A DNA stretch of 64,000 bases from Rathayibacter agropyri (lineage in GTDB: Bacteria; Actinomycetota; Actinomycetes; Actinomycetales; Microbacteriaceae), in NCBI RefSeq assembly GCF_013249015.1, contig NZ_JABRPL010000005.1, positions 1-64,000 of the forward strand, read 5' to 3'. The notes below the pieces were generated by a model that did not search any database, had not been told where the DNA came from, and worked only from the letters and a program-made list of their open reading frames with translations. Within the stretch, counting starts at the first letter, position 1, and the number at the start of each line of letters is the position of its first letter. This document shows positions 33,134 to 41,601 of this stretch, in pieces. The translations under genes and the position numbers were made by a program.

Positions 33134-35251
33134 GTGAATCGAACCGTCCGGATCGTCGGCCCTGCGCTCGCGCTCGTCGCCGCGTCGCTCGTCGCTCTCT
33201 TCGCGGCGCTGGCCTTCGGCGGGGGTGCTTCCCCTCAACTGCTGAGCGATCCGGGCCCGGTGGTTCGCTACGGTCTTCCGGTCGCGAAGCTCGCGGTCAA
33301 CCTCGGTGCAGCCGGCATGATCGGCTCGCTCGTGCTCACGCTCTTCGCGCTGAGTCCTCGTGTACTGAGCCCCCGAACGCTGAGCCCCCGAACCGGGAAC
33401 TCTCGCGCTGAGAACACAGGTTCTCGCAACATCGCCTCCGCTGGCGACGTGTCCCGCTCCGCGACGAGCCGCACCACCGTCGCTCCCGTCGAGCCCGCGC
33501 CGGAGCCTCGCACCGAGTTGTCGATCGCCCTCGACGTCGCCGCCGCCAGTGCCGCCTTCTTCGCCGCCGCTAGCGCTGTCACGGGCTTCTTCACCTTCCT
33601 CAGCGTGACGCAGACCCCCTTCAGCCTCGATCGCGATTTCGGCAGCAAGCTCAGCTACTTCATCGGCAGCATTCCGGTCGGTCAGGCATGGCTCATCACG
33701 ACCCTGCTCGCCGCGGTCGTGACGGTCCTCTGCTTCGCCGTGCGCAACCAGACGGCGCTCGTCTTCGTCACGGCCCTCGCCCTGCTCACGCTGGTGCCGA
33801 TGGCGCAGCAGGGTCACGCCGCCGGAGCCAGCGGGCACGACGCGGCGGTCACCGCACTCGGCCTGCATCTTGTGTTCGCGGCGGTGTGGCTCGGCGGCCT
33901 CCTCACGGTCGTCGCTCTGCGGCCGATGCTGGGTGGTTCGCGCCTTCTGCCCGTGATCGAGCGATACTCCAGCGTGGCGCTCGTCAGCTTCGTCGTCGTC
34001 GCGGCCTCCGGCTACATCAGCGCCGAGCTGCGGCTGGCGACCGTTGACAACCTGCTTACCGGCTATGGGATCCTCGTGCTGGTCAAGGTGGCAGCACTGA
34101 TCGCGCTCGGGCTTTTCGGTGTCGTGCAGCGGCGCTTCCTGATCGCGCGGATGCGCTCCGTCGGCGGAGCGGGCGGTCGCAGCTTGTGGTGGCTGGTCGG
34201 CGCCGAGATCGCCTTCATGGGCATCGCCTCCGGAGTCGCCGCGGCGCTCGCCCGCACAGCGACTCCCGTCGACCAGATCGCCGCCAGCCAGCTCACCGAT
34301 CCCACCCCGGCACAGCTGCTCACGGGGGAGCCGTTGCCGCCGCCCGCCAGCCCCATGAACTTCGTGACCCTCTGGAACGTCGACCTCGTCTGGCTTTTGG
34401 CGTGCTCGTTCGGCATCGCCTTCTACGTGGCCGGAGTGGTCCGCCTGCACCGTCGCGGCGACAGGTGGCCCCTGCACCGCACGATCCTCTGGATCGCCGG
34501 GATGCTTCTGCTCGCGTACATCACCAACGGTGGTGTGAACGCGTACGAGAAGTATCTGTTCAGTGCGCACATGCTCTCGCACATGGTCCTCACGATGGCG
34601 GTGCCGCTGCTGCTCGTCCCCGCCGCGCCGGTGACGTTGATTGCGCGTGCGGCGGCCCGGCGCACTGACGGCTCCCGTGGTGTCCGCGAGTGGGTGCTAC
34701 TCGCCGTGCACTCCCGCTTCGCCACCGCGATCTCGCATCCGATCGTCGCGGCCCTGCTGTTCGTCGGCTCCCTCTGGGGCTTCTACTACTCGCCGCTGTT
34801 CCGCTGGGCGACGACCGACCACATCGGCCACGAGTGGATGATCGTGCACTTCCTGATCACGGGGTACCTGTTCGTCAGCGTTCTGATCGGGGTGGACCCC
34901 AGCGTGCACCGGGTCCCCTACGCGATGCGACTGCTTCTCCTGCTGGGCACGATGGCGTTCCACGCCTTCTTCGGCCTCGCACTGATGACGGGCGAGGGCC
35001 TCCTGCTCGCCGACTGGTACGGAGCGATGGGCTGGGGCACGTCCGCCCTCGCGGACCAGCAGGCAGCGGGCGGCATTGCGTGGAGCATCGGCGAGATACC
35101 GACCCTCGCGCTGGCGATCATCGTCGCAATGATGTGGAGCCGCTCCGACGCCCGCGAGACCAAGCGCCGCGACCGTCAGGCCGACCGCACAAACGAGGCC
35201 GAGCTGACGGCCTACAACGACCGGCTCGCCGCGCTCGGCAAGCGCGGCTAA
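33134..35251 (+). CDS. ctaG: CopD-CtaG fusion, copper handling / cytochrome oxidase assembly
   Basis: A 705-aa polytopic protein. The first half (about 130-375) is the copper-resistance CopD domain (GHAAGASGHDAAVTALGLHL, then YSSVALVSFVVVAASGYIS). The second half (about 400-665) is the caa3-type CtaG domain (FSAHMLSHMVLTMAVPLLL, HEWMIVHFLITGYLF, GTMAFHAFFGLAL), with membrane His residues suited to copper. Actinobacteria often have this fusion; it is thought to import copper and deliver it to cytochrome oxidase. GTG at 33134 with TAGGCT 6 nt upstream (33122-33127): leaderless start. Confidence 0.9.
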   Translation: MNRTVRIVGPALALVAASLVALFAALAFGGGASPQLLSDPGPVVRYGLPVAKLAVNLGAAGMIGSLVLTLFALSPRVLSPRTLSPRTGNSRAENTGSRNIASAGDVSRSATSRTTVAPVEPAPEPRTELSIALDVAAASAAFFAAASAVTGFFTFLSVTQTPFSLDRDFGSKLSYFIGSIPVGQAWLITTLLAAVVTVLCFAVRNQTALVFVTALALLTLVPMAQQGHAAGASGHDAAVTALGLHLVFAAVWLGGLLTVVALRPMLGGSRLLPVIERYSSVALVSFVVVAASGYISAELRLATVDNLLTGYGILVLVKVAALIALGLFGVVQRRFLIARMRSVGGAGGRSLWWLVGAEIAFMGIASGVAAALARTATPVDQIAASQLTDPTPAQLLTGEPLPPPASPMNFVTLWNVDLVWLLACSFGIAFYVAGVVRLHRRGDRWPLHRTILWIAGMLLLAYITNGGVNAYEKYLFSAHMLSHMVLTMAVPLLLVPAAPVTLIARAAARRTDGSRGVREWVLLAVHSRFATAISHPIVAALLFVGSLWGFYYSPLFRWATTDHIGHEWMIVHFLITGYLFVSVLIGVDPSVHRVPYAMRLLLLLGTMAFHAFFGLALMTGEGLLLADWYGAMGWGTSALADQQAAGGIAWSIGEIPTLALAIIVAMMWSRSDARETKRRDRQADRTNEAELTAYNDRLAALGKRG

Positions 35252-35335
35252 CCCGGATGCCTCCACAGGTCCTTCCGGCTCGCCGCCTCAGCAGCGGGCC
35301 GTGAGCTACCGAGGACGCGCGGGTACAGTAGACCG

Positions 35336-36637
35336 GTGACCCAGCCGACCCTCTCCGACGAGCAGCAGCGGGTGTTCGACCTCATCGAGAACACGCGCGA
35401 GCACCTCTTCGTCACCGGTCGCGCGGGCACCGGCAAGTCCACCCTGCTCAACCATCTGAGTTGGAACACCGAGAAGCAGATCGTCATCTGCGCGCCCACC
35501 GGCGTCGCGGCGCTCAACGTCGGCGGGCAGACCATCCACTCACTGTTTCGCCTGCCGATCGGGGTCATCGCCGACTCCGACCTCGACCAGCCGCCGGAGC
35601 TGCGCAAGCTTCTGAACACCATCGACACGCTGGTGATCGACGAGATCTCGATGGTCAATGCTGATCTCCTCGACGGCATTGACCGCAGTCTGCGTCAGGC
35701 GCGGCAGCGGCGCTCCGAGCCGTTCGGAGGCGTCCAGGTCGTGCTCTTCGGCGACCCCTTCCAGCTCGCACCCGTTCCCGGTGACCCGGAGGAGCGCGCC
35801 TACTTCGCCGACCGCTACCGCTCGCTGTGGTTCTTCGACGCGCTGGTCTGGCAGGACGCGCCGCTGCGCATCGTGGAGCTCGGCACGATTCACCGGCAGA
35901 GCGACGAACGCTTCAAGTGGATGCTCAACGCGGTCCGCTTCGGCATGGTGACGAAGGAGATTGCCGACGTGCTCAACGCGGCCGGTGCCCGCACTCCGCC
36001 TGCCGACGACGCCATCACTCTCGCCACCCGTAACGACGCCGTCAACCGGATCAACCAGACGGCGCTCGCCCGTCTTAAGGGTCCTCTCAAGACGGCCTCA
36101 GCCGAGATCAGCGGCAACTTCGGTGGTCGCGCCTACCCGGCGGATCAGAACCTCGAGCTCAAGATTGGTGCGCACGTGATGTTCCTGCGCAACGACTCCG
36201 ATCAACGCTGGGTGAACGGCACGATCGGCCGGGTGACGAAGGTTGCCGGCACGGTCTGGGTCGAGGTGGACGGCGAGGTGCACGAAGTGGCACCGGCCAC
36301 CTGGGAGCGCTACCGCTACTCCTACTCCGCGGCGACGAAGAAGTTGACTCGCGAGATCGTCGCGGAGTTCGCGCAGTTTCCGCTCCGTCTCGCCTGGGCG
36401 GTCACCATCCACAAGTCGCAGGGTAAGACGTACGACTCGGCCGTGGTCGACCTCGGTCAGCGGGCGTTCGCGCCGGGCCAGACGTATGTCGCGCTCAGCC
36501 GGATCACGAGCCTTGAGGGGCTCTACCTCACTCGTCCGCTGCGCCCGAGCGACATCATCGTCGATAAGGACGTGCTCCGCTTCATGTCGGAGCAGCGTGC
36601 GGAACCGGCGGCCGTTGCGGGGGCGGCGGGAGCCTGA
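35336..36637 (+). CDS. Pif1/RecD-like SF1 helicase
   Basis: A 433-aa superfamily 1B helicase. Motif I (Walker A) is VTGRAGTGKSTLL, motif II LVIDEISMVN, motif III VLFGDPFQLAPV, and the C-terminal motif LAWAVTIHKSQGKTYD with YVALSRI is the UvrD-like/Pif1 signature. It probably unwinds DNA 5' to 3'. TACAGT at 35324-35329 lies 6 nt before the GTG: leaderless start. It is convergent with the heme oxygenase gene (13 nt between stops). Confidence 0.88.
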   Translation: MTQPTLSDEQQRVFDLIENTREHLFVTGRAGTGKSTLLNHLSWNTEKQIVICAPTGVAALNVGGQTIHSLFRLPIGVIADSDLDQPPELRKLLNTIDTLVIDEISMVNADLLDGIDRSLRQARQRRSEPFGGVQVVLFGDPFQLAPVPGDPEERAYFADRYRSLWFFDALVWQDAPLRIVELGTIHRQSDERFKWMLNAVRFGMVTKEIADVLNAAGARTPPADDAITLATRNDAVNRINQTALARLKGPLKTASAEISGNFGGRAYPADQNLELKIGAHVMFLRNDSDQRWVNGTIGRVTKVAGTVWVEVDGEVHEVAPATWERYRYSYSAATKKLTREIVAEFAQFPLRLAWAVTIHKSQGKTYDSAVVDLGQRAFAPGQTYVALSRITSLEGLYLTRPLRPSDIIVDKDVLRFMSEQRAEPAAVAGAAGA

Positions 36638-36650
36638 TCCGGCGGACGGA

Positions 36651-37298
36651 TCACGCGGCTGCGCAGGTGCGGGCGAGGTCGCGGAACAGTTCGGTCGTGA
36701 GGCGGTACGCCTCTGCGACCTCGGCGATCACACGCTCCCGCTCGGCTTCGTCCCAACCGGCGCAGTCGAGCTGCTCACGGTAGGTCGCCCGGAACGCGGA
36801 GGGAGCGGCGATCTCGCCGTAGAGGAAGAAGCCGACGCCATTGGTCTCGAAGCCGAAGCGGCGCTGCAGCAGAGTGCGCACGATGGCACAGCCGGAGAGG
36901 TCGCCGAGGTAGCGCGTGTAGTGGTGCGCCACGAAGCCGCCGCTCCAGCCGGCCGCGACCGTGCGAATGCGCTCGACATACGCGCGGGTGGAGGGGAGCG
37001 GGCTGATTCGCGAGCGCCAGTCCTCGCCGACCAAGAAGCGCAGGTCCTCCGCGATCGCCGGGAGCCGGGTCAGCTTGGTCGAGAGGAACGGGGCGGCGAC
37101 CGGGTCGCCCGCCATCTCCTCGGCGACGGCCTCCAGCGCCTCGTAGATGAAGTAGTGCTGCGAAATCAGCGCAATGTAGTCGTTGCGGCTACCGGAGCCG
37201 GTCATCAGCGACGTCATGAAGGCAGCGCCCTCGTCGTCGGCACCGGATTGTCCGATGCGCTGGCGCAGGGCCTCGGAGAACGGGATGACGTTCGACAC
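36651..37298 (-). CDS. biliverdin-producing heme oxygenase
   Basis: A 215-aa HmuO-type heme oxygenase that cleaves heme to biliverdin, CO and Fe2+. Family features are the proximal His in ISQHYFIYEALE, the distal-helix GDLSGCAIVRTLL and YTRYLGDLSG. The GTG at 37298 follows GGGAGGCC and gives the normal length. A DtxR/IdeR box lies 20-38 nt upstream, so the gene should be repressed when iron is plentiful, as for hmuO of Corynebacterium diphtheriae. Confidence 0.92.
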   Translation of the reverse strand: MSNVIPFSEALRQRIGQSGADDEGAAFMTSLMTGSGSRNDYIALISQHYFIYEALEAVAEEMAGDPVAAPFLSTKLTRLPAIAEDLRFLVGEDWRSRISPLPSTRAYVERIRTVAAGWSGGFVAHHYTRYLGDLSGCAIVRTLLQRRFGFETNGVGFFLYGEIAAPSAFRATYREQLDCAGWDEAERERVIAEVAEAYRLTTELFRDLARTCAAA

Positions 37299-37317
37299 GG
37301 TGGCCTCCCTCGACGAC

Positions 37318-37336
37318 TTAGGTTGGCCTAACCTTA
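37318..37336 (-). promoter_or_regulatory. DtxR/IdeR iron box
   Basis: TTAGGTTGGCCTAACCTTA is a close match to the 19-bp DtxR consensus TTAGGTTAGSCTAACCTAA (17 of 19). It overlaps the promoter region of the heme oxygenase gene. Confidence 0.88.
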
Positions 37337-37374
37337 GCCGAGCGGAGCTGCAGGGACCAGGGGGATGAGGGTCC

Positions 37375-37866
37375 TCAGTGGTGATGTCCACCGTCGATGA
37401 CCGAGGTCATCATCCCGCCCATCCCGCCCGAGCCGCCCGAGGAGGCAGCGAGGGCCGGAGTCGCGAGCGCCGACACGGTCAGAGCGCCCGCGAGCATCCC
37501 GAGAACCACGCGGGACGGGGAGACGGGGCGCTCCTGGAGGTGCGAGGAGCGCAGCGAAACGGCGACCACGGCTGCGGCGATGAGCTGCAGCACTCCCGCG
37601 GCGAGTGCTGGCAGAGGCTCCCGGAGGATCCCGGCCGCGAGGGCCACCGCGAAGGCAGCGAGAGAGGCGACCGCCACGACGAGTGCCGTCCGCGACAGGA
37701 TGAGGCGTCCGCGGGCCAGCACCAGTACGGCCCAGAGCAGTTCGATCGCTCCGAGAGCACCGAGGACTGGTGCCTGGGGTGCATCACCTCCCGCGGCGAG
37801 CGAGACGTGGACGAGTCCGGCACCCAGTCCGGCGAAGGCGGCGTTGCAGCGGGCCACGGTGGTCAT
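37375..37866 (-). CDS. membrane protein with Met/His-rich C-terminal tail
   Basis: A 163-aa protein with four or five hydrophobic segments (FAGLGAGLVHVSLAAGG, LGAIELLWAVLVLARG, TALVVAVASLAAFAVALAAG, LAAGVLQLIAAAVVAVSL). After a last hydrophobic run it ends GGSGGMGGMMTSVIDGGHHH, a likely metal-binding tail. It is transcribed in the same direction as and just upstream of the iron-regulated heme oxygenase, with the iron box between them. A role in metal handling is inference; no named family was recognised. Confidence 0.7.
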   Translation of the reverse strand: MTTVARCNAAFAGLGAGLVHVSLAAGGDAPQAPVLGALGAIELLWAVLVLARGRLILSRTALVVAVASLAAFAVALAAGILREPLPALAAGVLQLIAAAVVAVSLRSSHLQERPVSPSRVVLGMLAGALTVSALATPALAASSGGSGGMGGMMTSVIDGGHHH

Positions 37867-37903
37867 GGCATGTCCGATCCCTGAATTGCGGAGAAAGAAA
37901 GGT

Positions 37904-37942
37904 GGCCCCGGATCGACACACCGCATCGTGTCGTCCGGGGCC
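37904..37942 (-). terminator. hairpin with T-rich tail
   Basis: GGCCCCGGA (37904-37912) pairs with TCCGGGGCC (37934-37942), with GACAC/GTGTC inside. On the minus strand it is followed by ACCTTTCTTTCTCC, one of the few T-rich tails in the window. It lies between the DUF4383 gene and the Met/His-tail gene and could terminate or attenuate. Confidence 0.6.
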
Positions 37943-37948
37943 GTGTAG

Positions 37949-37988
37949 TCCGTCCGCCGCGGAAAACGGCGGGCCCGCGGCGGACGGA
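37949..37988 (-). terminator. terminator hairpin of the DUF4383 gene
   Basis: TCCGTCCGCCGCGG (37949-37962) pairs perfectly with CCGCGGCGGACGGA (37975-37988), 30 nt after the DUF4383 stop. Confidence 0.7.
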
Positions 37989-38018
37989 GTCATAAGGGGC
38001 GGCAGGAGCCGCCCAGCG

Positions 38019-38435
38019 TCAGGCGGTCGCGGCCGTGCGCGTCCTCACCGACTTCTCGGTGCCGAGTCCGACTCCCAGCAGCACCAGCGCACTGGCCAGG
38101 TGGAGGAAGTGGTCAGCGGTGTTCAACGCCAGCACATTCAGGGCCGTATCGACCAGGAAGAAGCCGACGATGCCTAGCGCCAAGTACACGGCACCAACGG
38201 TGATGTTCACCGACTTCGCCGCAGATGCCGTCGACAGACCTGCGATCAGCAGGGCCCCGCCAATGAGCAAGTGCGCGATGTTGTGCAGCGGATTCACCTC
38301 GAAGATGCCGAGCAGGAGCCCGCCCTGCGTCGCAAGGAACTGCACGCCTCCGGTCACGACGAAGCCGAGAAGGCCGACGACGACGTAGACGGCTCCGAAG
38401 AGAGTCGCCAGCAGTCGATTGGGGGATCTGCGCAT
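38019..38435 (-). CDS. DUF4383 membrane protein
   Basis: A 138-aa protein with four transmembrane helices of the DUF4383 family: start MRRSPNRLLATLFGAVYVVV, the conserved FEVNPLHNIAHLLIGGALL, and NTADHFLHLASALVLLGVG. Such proteins are widespread in actinobacteria and often lie near stress genes. AGGAGG lies upstream of the ATG. The function is unknown. Confidence 0.87.
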   Translation of the reverse strand: MRRSPNRLLATLFGAVYVVVGLLGFVVTGGVQFLATQGGLLLGIFEVNPLHNIAHLLIGGALLIAGLSTASAAKSVNITVGAVYLALGIVGFFLVDTALNVLALNTADHFLHLASALVLLGVGLGTEKSVRTRTAATA

Positions 38436-38686
38436 GGTCTCTTACCTCCTTCGAGCAGCGCCCTTGCGCTGTACTCCCTCTCTTCGTAACGCGACGCCCT
38501 CTGGTTTGGAAGAGGGTCGACTTCTCCGGTCACGGTCCGGCTACAAAAGCGTCCGCATCCGGTGGAGGACAAAGCGGTATCGGGCGCTGACGGACTCCCC
38601 GAACTGCCATGGACGGCGGCCAGCGAGCGCGACGCCGTGCAGGGAACGCAGCCGCGCTGCTGGGCACTCGGCCCTACTCTGGTGCT

Positions 38687-39205
38687 ATGCCGATCACTCC
38701 CGATACCAAGGACTGGACGTGGGTGCTCATGCGCCCCTGCCTCGACTGCGGCTTCGATGCCTCCCTCGTCGACCCGGCCGAGGTCCCGGCGCTCATCCGC
38801 GAGAACGCCGCCGCCTGGCCCTACGTGCTCGAGCGCGACGATGCGGCCGGGCGCCCTGACGACGAGACCTGGTCGCCCCTGGAGTACGCGGCGCACGTGC
38901 GCGACGTGCACCGCCTCTATCGCACCCGGGTCGAGCTGATGCTCACTGGCGATGATCCGCTCTACCCCAACTGGGACCAGGACGTCGCCGCGGTGGAGGA
39001 GCGCTATGACCAGCAGGACCCGGCCAGCGTCGGCCGGGAGCTGGTGGAGGCCGCCGACCGCATCGCCTCTGTATTCGAGGGCGTCTCCGGAGCGGCATGG
39101 CAGCGTCGTGGCCGGCGTAGCGACGGCGCCTCGTTCACAGTCGACACGATCGCGCGGTACTACCTCCACGACGTGCAGCACCACCTGCACGACGTGCAGG
39201 GCTGA
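38687..39205 (+). CDS. DinB-family protein
   Basis: A 172-aa four-helix-bundle protein of the DinB/YfiT-like family. The usual metal-binding His residues can be placed in YAAHVRDVHRLY and in LHDVQHHLHDV. Mycothiol- or bacillithiol-dependent enzymes belong to this superfamily. TACTCT at 38675-38680 lies 6 nt before the ATG at 38687, which selects this start over a longer frame from 38609. The substrate is unknown. Confidence 0.82.
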   Translation: MPITPDTKDWTWVLMRPCLDCGFDASLVDPAEVPALIRENAAAWPYVLERDDAAGRPDDETWSPLEYAAHVRDVHRLYRTRVELMLTGDDPLYPNWDQDVAAVEERYDQQDPASVGRELVEAADRIASVFEGVSGAAWQRRGRRSDGASFTVDTIARYYLHDVQHHLHDVQG

Positions 39206-39208
39206 GCC

Positions 39209-39859
39209 TCAGGTGTCGATGAGCTGCGGATTCAGGAACGAGAGCGTCCGCGCGTAGGCGAGCGCGGCGGAGGAAGGGCTCACCGCCGCGCGCAGGTTAC
39301 CGTTCGCGAAGTGTCGCTCAGTATCCGGATAGGTGTACGCCGCGACGGGCGTTCCGGACTCTTTGAGCCGGCCGACGAACGACTCCGGGTCGTCCCCCTC
39401 TGGCCACTCGTCGCGCTGCGCGTAGTGCAGGAGCGTCGGACAGGGCACCAGCACGTGCTCCTCCGCGTCGAGGGCCGCGTAGTAGGCGACGATCGCGTCG
39501 ACGAGCCCTGTCCCCGCGGCGAGCAGCCCGAGCCGGCCGCCGAAGCCGAAACCGACGATCGCGCTCCGCGGTGCCCCGGCCGCGACTCCGATCTGCACGG
39601 CCTCGGCGACGGAGGCAAGCGCGCGGTCCTGCGCAGCCATCGCCGCGAGGTCCCGAGCATCTTCCGGAGCGAGGGTCGCCCAGCCGTCGTAGAGGTCGGG
39701 GACGAGCACGTGGTATCCGTGCTTCGCGACCGCCTCGGCGAACGGCTCGAGCCACGGCAGCCGCCCGAAGACATCGTGCAGAACGACCACCACGGGACGG
39801 CCGGGCTTCCCGTACTCGAGGGCGACTCCCGGCGACGGGATCTGGACGAGCTCACTCAC
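39209..39859 (-). CDS. dienelactone hydrolase-family protein with Gly at nucleophile
   Basis: A 216-aa protein with the dienelactone hydrolase fold: VVVVLHDVFGRLPWLEPFAE, LVPDLYDGWAT, LLHYAQRDEWPEGD and YPDTERHFANGN with the His. The nucleophile elbow reads IVGFGFGGR, where the family has GxCxGG, so Cys is replaced by Gly (a GGC codon; TGC would restore it). Without another nucleophile it may be inactive or bind a ligand only. The GTG at 39859 has CAGGCT 6 nt upstream and GGAGG immediately upstream. Confidence 0.8.
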   Translation of the reverse strand: MSELVQIPSPGVALEYGKPGRPVVVVLHDVFGRLPWLEPFAEAVAKHGYHVLVPDLYDGWATLAPEDARDLAAMAAQDRALASVAEAVQIGVAAGAPRSAIVGFGFGGRLGLLAAGTGLVDAIVAYYAALDAEEHVLVPCPTLLHYAQRDEWPEGDDPESFVGRLKESGTPVAAYTYPDTERHFANGNLRAAVSPSSAALAYARTLSFLNPQLIDT

Positions 39860-39935
39860 GCCTCCAGCCTGCCCTGCGCGGCCGCGAATCCGGCGTGCAG
39901 TCTCGGATCGGCTCGGCGTGTCGCTACCGAAGAGG

Positions 39936-40626
39936 TCAGCCGCCATGCTTCCAGCCGGTCACGAGGCCGGTGAAATCGTGCAGCACTCCGGCGTTGAGGA
40001 ACAGGTGACCCCGGAGCAGGGCGCGGTCGCGAGCAGGAACCCGCGTTGACGACCTGGAAGGACCGGTCGCTACTCGACGAAAACTTCGCGATGTGCTCAA
40101 CACCGGTCTCGTCGAGGAGGGTTGCTTTCGGTCGGGCGCCGCCGATGCTGGTGCCGTGCAGGAGGGCGGAATCGAGGGCCGGCGAGAGTTCGAGCCCCGC
40201 ATCGAGACGATCCGCGGCCTCGTGCAGCTCGTCCAGAGTCGAACGGTCCTCCCGCGGGATGTAGTCGGTGGGGGACATGTGGAAGTCGAGCGCTCCGGAG
40301 CGGGACGACCCGGAGGCGATCAGGTACTGGAGTTCGGTCAGCCCCCGGTCTCCGGCTCCCCATCGCTCATCGAGGACAGTCCGTCCCCAGCCGTCGGGAC
40401 TTGCGTCACGCAGTGCTCCGGCGAGGGCGAGCCCGTCGCGGGGCGCAATCGTCCCCGCGCGCAGCGGCAGTTCGGGGGAGTAAGGGCTGATCGCGTCGGG
40501 GTGCGCGCGGTAGGAGGCCGCCTAGACGAAGAGGAGGCGGTCTCCACGCTGCTCGAGCGCACCGGCGACTACGGGGTCCTCATCGCCGGGGAGCCAGGTC
40601 CAGACGTAGACGCGATCAGAAGTCAT
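39936..40626 (-). pseudogene. hipA-like kinase toxin gene, degraded
   Basis: Reading from ATG 40626, the start of a HipA kinase is clear (MTSDRVYVWTWLPGDEDP), but a TAG at 40524-40522 stops it after 34 residues, where HipA has a Tyr. The frame then continues with PYSPELPLRAG, DGWGRTVLDER and the HipA hallmark GGARPKATLLD, and breaks off after KFSSSSDRSFQVVNA. The whole kinase core with the catalytic Asp is missing (HipA is about 400-440 residues). So it is a nonsense-mutated and truncated remnant. It overlaps the hipB-like gene by 11 nt. Confidence 0.8.
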
Positions 40627-40957
40627 CGTTGAGCTCGTCGGTCATCCGGTGGCGCAGGCGCGACGGGAGGAGGGCCAGCTTGTCCTCCCCGGTCCGGCGG
40701 CGGCGGGCCAGCTCGACGGGATCGTCGATGCCGAAGATCGGCACGCCGACGAGTTCGGCGACGCTGAACACCGTGCCGACGGCGGTTCCGGGGGCGCCTG
40801 CCTCAATGTTCGCAACGGTCGGCGTCGAGACGCCGGCGCGAACAGCCAACTCGTCCCTCGTCCACCGACGGGCCAGTCGTGCCTCCCGGACGAGTGTGCC
40901 CAGGAGCAGGAGTGCGTCCGAGATGATGGGGCGCGGCGGGACGGAGCGCTTGGCCAT
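40616..40957 (-). CDS. hipB: HipB-like antitoxin / HTH regulator
   Basis: A 113-aa Xre-type protein with an N-terminal helix-turn-helix (RWTRDELAVRAGVSTPTVAN) and a C-terminal tail rich in Arg, in the position of hipB directly upstream of the hipA remnant. The ATG at 40957 was chosen because GAGGGG lies 6 nt upstream; ATG 40963 is too close to it. The gene is intact, so the antitoxin outlives its toxin. Three direct repeats in its promoter are probable binding sites. Confidence 0.78.
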   Translation of the reverse strand: MAKRSVPPRPIISDALLLLGTLVREARLARRWTRDELAVRAGVSTPTVANIEAGAPGTAVGTVFSVAELVGVPIFGIDDPVELARRRRTGEDKLALLPSRLRHRMTDELNDDF

Positions 40958-40969
40958 GCTCATCCCCTC

Positions 40970-41023
40970 GCAGATTAATCCTCTCGCGAGGCAGCCTAAT
41001 CGTCTTATGAGGCAATTTAACCG
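40970..41023 (-). promoter_or_regulatory. three direct repeats, candidate HipB operators
   Basis: GCAGATTAATCC (40970), GCAGCCTAATCG (40991) and GCAATTTAACCG (41012) share GCA..(T)TAA(T/C)C and are spaced exactly 21 nt apart, two helical turns. They lie just upstream of the hipB start in a locally AT-rich stretch. Confidence 0.55.
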
Positions 41024-41073
41024 GTTCAATGTTAAGTTTATTTGGTTCGTCCCCGGGTTGGCAGCGCGCGCCA

Positions 41074-41601
41074 TCAACGGCGGGCGCTCTTGCGAGCGGG
41101 ATCGGAACTCCGCGGCTCGAGCGGCAGCACCACTTGCTCGCGAAGGTGCTCGTACACCACCGACGTCCGGACGTCCGCCACCTCCCGCCGCTGGGTCAGT
41201 TCGTCGATGACGAAGGCATAGAGGTCCTGGTTGTCGCGGACGGCGACGTGGATGATGAAGTCCTCTGAGCCGGAGGTGACGAAGACGCCGACGGTCTCCT
41301 CGAGGCCGGCGACCCAGTCGCGGAACGCCTCGATGACTTCGCGCGACGGCGGCCGGATGCGGACAGCGATCAGCGCCTGCACGCCGCGACCGATCGCGGT
41401 GAAGTCCAGGGCGAGGGTCGCACCGGTGATGACGCCGCGGCGCCGGAGGCTTCTCGTCCGGTCCAGGGCCGTGGTCGGCGAAATGTGCACCGCGGCCGCG
41501 AGGTCGCGGTTAGTGATCCGCGCATCCGACTGCAAGATCCGCAGGATCCGCATGTCCACTTCGTCAAGCGGCGCCGATTGGCGCTCCTGTTGGTCGTTCA
41601 T
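41074..41601 (-). CDS. Lrp/AsnC family regulator
   Basis: A 175-aa Lrp-type protein: N-terminal HTH (DMRILRILQSDARITNRDLA, ISPTTALDRTRSL) and C-terminal RAM ligand-binding domain (GVFVTSGSEDFIIHVAVRD). CAGGAT lies 6 nt before the ATG at 41601. The ligand, probably an amino acid, is unknown. It is divergent from the DUF2000 gene at 41676, a plausible target. Confidence 0.9.
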   Translation of the reverse strand: MNDQQERQSAPLDEVDMRILRILQSDARITNRDLAAAVHISPTTALDRTRSLRRRGVITGATLALDFTAIGRGVQALIAVRIRPPSREVIEAFRDWVAGLEETVGVFVTSGSEDFIIHVAVRDNQDLYAFVIDELTQRREVADVRTSVVYEHLREQVVLPLEPRSSDPARKSARR

